DNA from: Bacteroidota bacterium
GTDB taxonomy: Bacteria > Bacteroidota > Ignavibacteria > SZUA-365
Length of the DNA: 10,076 nucleotides
Reading direction: 5' to 3'
NCBI GenBank assembly: GCA_018224415.1
Contig: JAGTUZ010000081.1
Span: forward strand, 1 to 10,076
Notes under the pieces: generated by a model
What the model was told of the DNA's origin: nothing
Database searches by the model: none
What the model saw: only the letters and a program-made list of their open reading frames with translations
In this document: positions 5,938-10,076 of the stretch, one piece after another
Layout: every line of letters starts with the position of its first letter
Numbering within the stretch: position 1 is the first letter of the stretch
Made by a program: the position numbers and the translations under genes

Positions 5938-8430
5938 ATGGAAATACGACTGTGTGTGGAGCCGTCGAAGCGGGCGGCATCCCCCCTTGCCCCGGCATGG
6001 ATCCGCCGGACAATCTGCCTCTCCTGCCTCGTTCTGCAGATGTTGGCTTGTCCCGAAGGTGATCTTTGTGCCCAGGACACCATCGAAGGCCTGCAGTCAA
6101 GAATCGCCGCATTGACCGACTCGGACACGACGAAGGTCGACCTTATGCTGAAGCTGCCGCGATTTCTGCAGCAGGCACGGCGAGGAGAAGAGATCCTGGC
6201 CGTTCTCGAAGCGGCAAGGGCTCTCGCAGAGAAACAGAAATACACGCACGGGAGCGCGCGTGTCCTCTGCCAGCTCGCCTATCGACATATGACAGCCGGG
6301 AGACATGATGAAGCCACCCGACTTCTCGAAGAGGCGATGGCCTTCGCTTCCAAAGCCAAGAATCCGGATGCGCTCGTACGAACCCTTCGATTGACCGGTA
6401 TCTTTCACCTGCAGAGAGCCGCCTATGATTCTGCGGTTGCCGTCTTGCATAGCGCAGAGAACCTGGCCTCGACACTTCCCGATTCATCCGAACTCATTCA
6501 AATCATCAACCTCCTTGGAGTTGCGCACCATGACAAGGGGAACATGGCTGACGCGGCAACGTATTTTTCACGCTTTCTCGGAATTGTGGAGCGAAAGAAT
6601 GACACGGTCGCCATCGCTCAGGCCTTGACGAACCTGGCGAATACCATGGCCCGCTTCGCACCCGACAAGGCACTTGCGTTGTACCAGCGTGCACAGCGAT
6701 TCTATCGCACGAAAAACAATCCATTTGGCATGGCGTGCAATCAGAATTCCATCGCCCTCATTCAGAAGAACATGGGAGAGTATGCGGATGCGACACGAAA
6801 TTTCGAAGAGGCGATCTCCCTGTTCGAGCAACTTGGGGATGTACGGAGTGTTCTCAGTACTTCCTCGAATCTTGCTTCACTTCTGAGCACTCTTGGACGC
6901 AGGGAGGAGGCGATCAGTCGTTATACCGGAATCATGGAAACGGCTGAGCGACTTGGATACCAAGACGCTATCGCGCAAGCAAGCATCAATCTCGGGAGAC
7001 AGCACCAGAGTTCGGGAAATATCGCGCTGGCTCGGGAACACGCGTTCCGCGGCTACGAAATTGCAAACGCTCTGGGAAAGATGGAATATCGGCTGGACGC
7101 CGTAAAACTCCTGTTCGAACTCGCCGAGCAGAGTGACGATTATCCGCAGGCCTTGCGTTATCATCGCGAGTATGTCGCGGTACGCGACAGCGTTGCGAGC
7201 AAGGAAACACAACTGAACATTCACGTTTTGCGTGAACAGTACGAGGCGGAAACTCGTGAGAAGGAGATTCGCCTCTTGCGCAAGGAAAAGGAACTGCAGG
7301 CACTGCTTCTGGCAGCGCAGCAGAGTGATCTCCTCCGCCGCGCATTGGAGGCGAAGCAGCGCATGCAGCGGCTGATGCTTCTCGAGGCGGAACGAGAGGT
7401 GGATCGGGCGAAAATTCAGAGGCGCGACGTTCAGTTGCAGCTCGCGTCCAGTGAAAGGAAGCGACAGGAGCAGCAACTCGATCTTGTTGAACAAGACCGT
7501 CAGATCAAGGCATCGGTGCTGACGAAACAGGAAATCCTGCGGAATGCCTTGATTGTTGGTCTTATTATGATATCACTCCTCTTCGTTGCGGCGATCAGCC
7601 GGTATCGGAACCGGCAGAAACTCACAGAATTGCAGGTCAGAGAAGTACAATTACAGGCAGACGCCGCGGAAGCGAAATCCATGCGTCTGGTCGCGGATAA
7701 GGCATTGAGGGAAAAGAACCTTCAGAAAATGCTTTCCCGTCGGCTGATCGAGTCACAGGAGCAGGAACGCAAGCGTATCGCCGGCGAGCTGCACGACAGT
7801 CTGGGACAGGGATTGCTCGTCATACGCAATCGTGCGTTCATGGCGAAGGAGCACGTCGCCGATGCGGGGAAGCTGGAAGAGCAACTCGATATCATCGCGG
7901 AAACCGCGGGGAATACCCTCAATGAGGTCCGACAGATTTCCCGCGCCCTGCGCCCCTACCAGCTCGACCGGTTTGGTCTGACCGCATCGATCACCGGTCT
8001 GACCGACACCCTTTCGGAAGTGTCCTCCATACACTTCGTGTCAGAAATAGATGCTGTCGATGGACTGTTTTCCGCCGCGGATGAAATCAATGTCTTCCGC
8101 ATTCTTCAGGAAGCGGTCACGAATATTCTCAAACACGCGGATGCAACCGAAGCATCGATCAGATTGCGTCACGACAACGGTCAGGTGTCGCTGCTGATCA
8201 CGGATAACGGAAGGGGGTTTGATGTCTCCACCTTGCGGAATGGTGGGACGATGGAACACGCCGGTCTCGGACTGCAGAGCATGTTCGAACGCGTACGCAT
8301 CCTGAACGGCGAGATCGAAGTCGAATCGGGCGCCGGGCAGGGGACGACGTTCACATTGCATTTCCCTTGTAAAACGAGCGTTGCGAAGAATTCAGAAGTG
8401 ATGATCACGGAGAACGAGGGGCTGACGTGA
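5938..8430 (+). CDS. TPR-containing transmembrane sensor histidine kinase, HisKA_3 (NarX/DesK-like) class
   Basis: The product is 830 residues. Residues 1-45 form an unusually long signal peptide (basic stretch, WIRRTICLSCLVLQMLA, probable cut after LCA). Residues ~55-415 hold about eight or nine tetratricopeptide repeats (e.g. NLLGVAHHDKGNMADAATYF, NSIALIQKNMGEYADATRNF). Residues ~416-530 are a long charged coiled coil, residues ~536-555 a transmembrane helix (LIVGLIMISLLFVAAIS), and a second short coiled coil leads into the kinase. The HisKA_3 motif ERKRIAGELHDSLGQ places the phosphoacceptor at H619, followed by the DxxxQ motif (D620, Q624) that in NarX-type kinases supports phosphatase activity. 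The ATPase domain has the N-box (N729), DNGRGFD (D756) and GLGL (G776, G778). Topology implies periplasmic TPR sensing and cytoplasmic phosphotransfer. No PAS or HAMP domain is seen. Its stop overlaps the regulator start, so the partner is almost certainly the next gene. The signal is unknown. Confidence 0.93.
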   Translation: MEIRLCVEPSKRAASPLAPAWIRRTICLSCLVLQMLACPEGDLCAQDTIEGLQSRIAALTDSDTTKVDLMLKLPRFLQQARRGEEILAVLEAARALAEKQKYTHGSARVLCQLAYRHMTAGRHDEATRLLEEAMAFASKAKNPDALVRTLRLTGIFHLQRAAYDSAVAVLHSAENLASTLPDSSELIQIINLLGVAHHDKGNMADAATYFSRFLGIVERKNDTVAIAQALTNLANTMARFAPDKALALYQRAQRFYRTKNNPFGMACNQNSIALIQKNMGEYADATRNFEEAISLFEQLGDVRSVLSTSSNLASLLSTLGRREEAISRYTGIMETAERLGYQDAIAQASINLGRQHQSSGNIALAREHAFRGYEIANALGKMEYRLDAVKLLFELAEQSDDYPQALRYHREYVAVRDSVASKETQLNIHVLREQYEAETREKEIRLLRKEKELQALLLAAQQSDLLRRALEAKQRMQRLMLLEAEREVDRAKIQRRDVQLQLASSERKRQEQQLDLVEQDRQIKASVLTKQEILRNALIVGLIMISLLFVAAISRYRNRQKLTELQVREVQLQADAAEAKSMRLVADKALREKNLQKMLSRRLIESQEQERKRIAGELHDSLGQGLLVIRNRAFMAKEHVADAGKLEEQLDIIAETAGNTLNEVRQISRALRPYQLDRFGLTASITGLTDTLSEVSSIHFVSEIDAVDGLFSAADEINVFRILQEAVTNILKHADATEASIRLRHDNGQVSLLITDNGRGFDVSTLRNGGTMEHAGLGLQSMFERVRILNGEIEVESGAGQGTTFTLHFPCKTSVAKNSEVMITENEGLT
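8416..8421 (+). promoter_or_regulatory. Shine-Dalgarno GAGGGG supporting a GTG start inside the kinase gene end
   Basis: GAGGGG lies 5 bases before GTG 8427. It supports use of this non-ATG start, which overlaps the kinase stop in the sequence GTGA. Confidence 0.7.
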
Positions 8431-9086
8431 AGACACCCGCCGGAATCCCCGTTATCGTCGCGGATGATCATCCGATTTTTCGTTCCGGTCTTCGCGATGT
8501 GCTGCACGGCAGCGTACGCTACCATGTTGTGGCGGAATGCGCGGATGGCGTCGAGGCATGGAACGCCATCCGCGCATTCAACCCAACGGTGGCGCTTCTT
8601 GATATTGAAATGCCCGGGATGTCCGGCCTCGATGTCGCGGAGCGCATCGTGAGAGAAGGGGGGGAGACTCTCGTGGTCCTGTTGACGATGCACGACGAAA
8701 GAGAAGCGGTTGAGCGCGCGCGGGATCTGGGAGTTCTCGGCTACATTCTCAAGGACGATGCGGTGACCGATCTGATTCACTGCCTCGATGCAGTGGTGAA
8801 CGGAGCACTGTACATCAGTCCTGCGCTCAGGTGCAGGAAGCCACAACTTCGATACCCTGAGACGGACAGACCGGAATCCGATGGGTTCCGCTCGCTTACG
8901 GCAACGGAACGACGGGTTCTCCGGCTGATTGCGCAGTCACGCAGCAGCGCGCAGATTGCGGAGGAGATGTATATCAGTATTCGGACGGTTCAGCATCATC
9001 GGGAAAACATATCCCGGAAACTCGGGATCAGTGGCGCGAATGCGCTTGTGCGATACGCCGTTGAAAACAAATATTTTTTTCAATGA
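8427..9086 (+). CDS. NarL/FixJ-family response regulator with LuxR-type DNA-binding domain
   Basis: The product is 219 residues from GTG 8427, overlapping the kinase stop by 4 bases (GTGA), which implies translational coupling. Residues ~8-125 are a receiver domain with the acidic pair D13/D14 (VADDHPIFRSGL), phosphoacceptor D59 (ALLDIEMPGMSG), switch threonine T87 (LLTMHD) and conserved lysine K109 (GYILKDDA). A linker of about 30 residues follows. Residues ~156-215 are the LuxR helix-turn-helix (LTATERRVLRLIA, then IAEEMYISIRTVQHHRENI, then KLGISGANALVRYAV). All key receiver residues are present, so phosphorylation by the upstream kinase and DNA binding are expected. Length is normal for the family (about 210-220). 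Target promoters cannot be named from the window. NarL-type regulators paired with HisKA_3 kinases are the standard combination, which supports the pairing. Confidence 0.95.
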   Translation: MKTPAGIPVIVADDHPIFRSGLRDVLHGSVRYHVVAECADGVEAWNAIRAFNPTVALLDIEMPGMSGLDVAERIVREGGETLVVLLTMHDEREAVERARDLGVLGYILKDDAVTDLIHCLDAVVNGALYISPALRCRKPQLRYPETDRPESDGFRSLTATERRVLRLIAQSRSSAQIAEEMYISIRTVQHHRENISRKLGISGANALVRYAVENKYFFQ

Positions 9087-9138
9087 TCGAATCATGCCGT
9101 GCACAACGATTTCCATCCCATCAACCGATTAACCGGAC

Positions 9139-9143
9139 AGGGG
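9139..9143 (+). promoter_or_regulatory. Shine-Dalgarno AGGGG deciding the start of the lone receiver
   Basis: AGGGG ends 5 bases before ATG 9149, whose product begins directly with the canonical receiver strand MRLLIVEDND. The alternative ATG at 9083 has an AT-rich upstream stretch without a Shine-Dalgarno sequence. Confidence 0.65.
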
Positions 9144-9148
9144 CAGCA

Positions 9149-9508
9149 ATGCGCCTTCTCATCGTAGAAGACAATGACGCCATGCGGGGAACCTTGCGTG
9201 ATCTTCTGTCCTTCATCCAAGGAGAGATCATTGAATGCGCCGACGGCAGCGATGCCGCGGATGCGTACGAGCATCACCATCCCGATCTCGTGCTCATGGA
9301 TATTCGCATGCCGATCATGGACGGACTGACCGCAGCCAGGGATATCCTCGGCAAGCATGCTGATGCACGCATCGCCATCGTGACAGAATACGACGACCGC
9401 TTGTATCACACAGAGAGCCGTCGCATCGGGATAGAGGAGTACTTCATGAAAGATGATCTGCGAGCACTGCGGCAGTACGTCCAGGATGTTTTCTCCCAAG
9501 TGAAATAA
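9149..9508 (+). CDS. Stand-alone receiver-domain response regulator (CheY-like architecture)
   Basis: The product is 119 residues and consists of one receiver domain with no output domain: acidic pair E7/D8 (LLIVEDND), phosphoacceptor D51 (LVLMDIRMPIMDG), switch threonine T79 (AIVTEYDD), aromatic Y98 and lysine K101 (EYFMKDDL). All residues needed for phosphorylation are present. It lies 62 bases after the NarL-type regulator, in the same direction, so it is probably in the same operon. It shares the unusual K-D-D ending and an ECADG motif with that regulator's receiver, which suggests common descent rather than a chemotaxis origin. Possible roles are phosphate sink, second output acting by protein contact, or relay intermediate; the sequence does not decide between them. 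An in-frame ATG at 9083, overlapping the previous stop as ATGA, would add 22 residues but has no ribosome site. Confidence 0.88.
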   Translation: MRLLIVEDNDAMRGTLRDLLSFIQGEIIECADGSDAADAYEHHHPDLVLMDIRMPIMDGLTAARDILGKHADARIAIVTEYDDRLYHTESRRIGIEEYFMKDDLRALRQYVQDVFSQVK

Positions 9509-9574
9509 TTTGCAGTCCTCGTCAGTCATCCCTTCACCGTCGGCAGTAACTGCTGATGCACATTCTTCAAACCA

Positions 9575-9604
9575 CAAACGGCGCCCCTTGCGGAGCGCCG
9601 TTTG
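9575..9604. terminator. Probable bidirectional terminator hairpin between convergent genes
   Basis: CAAACGGCGC and GCGCCGTTTG form a perfect 10-base-pair stem with a 10-base loop, placed between the stop of the lone receiver (9508) and the stop of the minus-strand gene (9630). The A/T pairs at the base of the stem give short T-runs (TTT) on both strands after the GC-rich core, as expected for a shared terminator. There is no long T-tract, so its strength is uncertain. Confidence 0.65.
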
Positions 9605-9629
9605 CGGTTGCCACGAGGGAAATGTGGAC

Positions 9630-10076
9630 TTATTTCATCAGCATCATCCGCTTGGTCACCGCGCGTCCCTGGGCCTCGAGGCGGTAGAAGTACAGGCCGG
9701 AGGGGAGGTTGTCCGCCTGGAAGGTGACCGTGTGGTTGCCGGCGTTGACGGTGCCGCTGGCCAGCACCGCCACCTCGCGGCCGAGCGCGTCGAGCACGAC
9801 GAGGCGCAGTTCGCTGTCCTCCGCCACATGGAAGCGGATTTCGGTCGAGGGATTGAAGGGATTCGGGAAGTTCTGCTCCAGCGTGAAACCGGCCGGTGTG
9901 CCGCCCATTGCGACGGCCTTGGCGGTGCCGCAGTTGCTCGCCACGGCATAGCCCGCTCCGACGCCATCATCGGTTGCGCTGCCGTTGACATTGTGGCGCA
10001 CGGCGATCTTGCATTCGACCGTGCTGCTGTTGCCCGAATTGTCGACCGCGGTGACATACACCGTGTACACGCGTCC
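9630..10076 (-). CDS. T9SS-exported protein, C-terminal part (5' end outside window)
   Basis: The frame reads on the minus strand from the window edge to TAA at 9632-9630; the apparent GTG start near 10070 is internal, because the frame is open through to the edge (GRVYTVYVTAVDNSGNSS). The first ~35 visible residues are the end of a beta-sandwich domain of HYR/PKD or Ig type (TAVDNSGNSSTVECKIAV). A short linker follows, then a textbook T9SS type A sorting domain: LEQNFPNPFNPSTEIRF, then LDALGREVAVL, NLPSGLYFYRLEA and the tail KRMMLMK. The protein is a secreted or surface cargo; its functional part lies outside the window. GC is about 65% over 9721-10076 by hand count, higher than sampled parts of the kinase gene (about 50%) and of the giant gene (53-62%). 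It is transcribed convergently with the signalling genes and ends near the shared hairpin. Confidence 0.9.
   Translation of the reverse strand, partial: GRVYTVYVTAVDNSGNSSTVECKIAVRHNVNGSATDDGVGAGYAVASNCGTAKAVAMGGTPAGFTLEQNFPNPFNPSTEIRFHVAEDSELRLVVLDALGREVAVLASGTVNAGNHTVTFQADNLPSGLYFYRLEAQGRAVTKRMMLMK

Noticed and set aside
5938..6072. Kinase N-terminus as a lipoprotein (cysteine after MLA)
   Set aside because: The residues before C38 (M-L-A) match the lipobox poorly, and a normal signal-peptide cut after LCA is available.
8181..8846. 221-codon open frame on the minus strand
   Set aside because: It is antisense to the ATPase domain and the regulator, both of which have clear catalytic motifs on the plus strand.
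9123..9136. Direct repeat AACCG-ATT-AACCG before the lone receiver as an operator
   Set aside because: It is very short, only two copies, overlaps the ribosome-site region and has no independent support.
9083..9148. ATG 9083 overlapping the NarL-type stop (ATGA) as the start of the lone receiver
   Set aside because: It has no Shine-Dalgarno and adds 22 residues with no receiver character; ATG 9149 has AGGGG and begins directly with the receiver strand. Coupled initiation cannot be fully excluded.
9543..9553. Dyad GCAGT-A-ACTGC as a regulatory site
   Set aside because: It has a single-base spacer, lies between two convergent gene ends and has no promoter context; most likely chance.

Overview
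The window looks like chromosomal DNA of a bacterium from the Bacteroidota/Chlorobi/Ignavibacteriota/Kapabacteria assemblage (FCB group). Three of the six genes end in a type A C-terminal sorting domain of the type IX secretion system (T9SS), with the pattern PNP...LGRE...G.H...LPSG.Y.YRL and a basic or hydrophobic tail. T9SS is known only from this group. Good Shine-Dalgarno sequences (GAGGAG, GGAGAGG, GAGGGG, AGGGG) sit at proper spacing before all four starts visible in the window. That is unlike most classical Bacteroidia and fits the Chlorobi/Ignavibacteria/Kapabacteria side better. Placement below that level is not possible from the sequence alone.

Layout. Positions 1-533 (+) hold the 3' end of a secreted protein: an Ig-like domain and a T9SS sorting domain. 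Positions 657-5885 (+) encode a 1742-residue modular exported protein: signal peptide, a probable eight-unit beta-propeller, six fibronectin type III (FN3) domains, about 500 residues of unrecognised, apparently alpha-helical sequence, a CARDB-like beta-domain and a T9SS sorting domain. Positions 5938-8430, 8427-9086 and 9149-9508 (+) form a signalling cassette: a periplasmic-TPR transmembrane histidine kinase of the HisKA_3 class, an overlapping NarL/FixJ-type DNA-binding response regulator, and a stand-alone receiver domain. A probable bidirectional terminator hairpin (9575-9604) separates this from a convergent gene on the minus strand (9630-10076, cut by the window edge) encoding another T9SS cargo protein, with visibly higher GC.

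How the genes may work together. The giant exported protein and the kinase operon run in the same direction, 52 bases apart, so they may be co-transcribed. The kinase should detect something through its periplasmic TPR array, pass phosphate to the NarL-type regulator (4-base gene overlap, so probably translationally coupled), and perhaps also to the stand-alone receiver. Whether the signal has anything to do with export of the neighbouring cargo is inference only.

There is no gap longer than 300 bases without a gene. Intergenic stretches are 534-656, 5886-5937, 9087-9148 and 9509-9629. I found no RNA genes, CRISPR, insertion sequences or attachment sites. The best candidates for something undescribed are the roughly 500-residue helical region of the giant protein and the kinase/NarL/lone-receiver arrangement.
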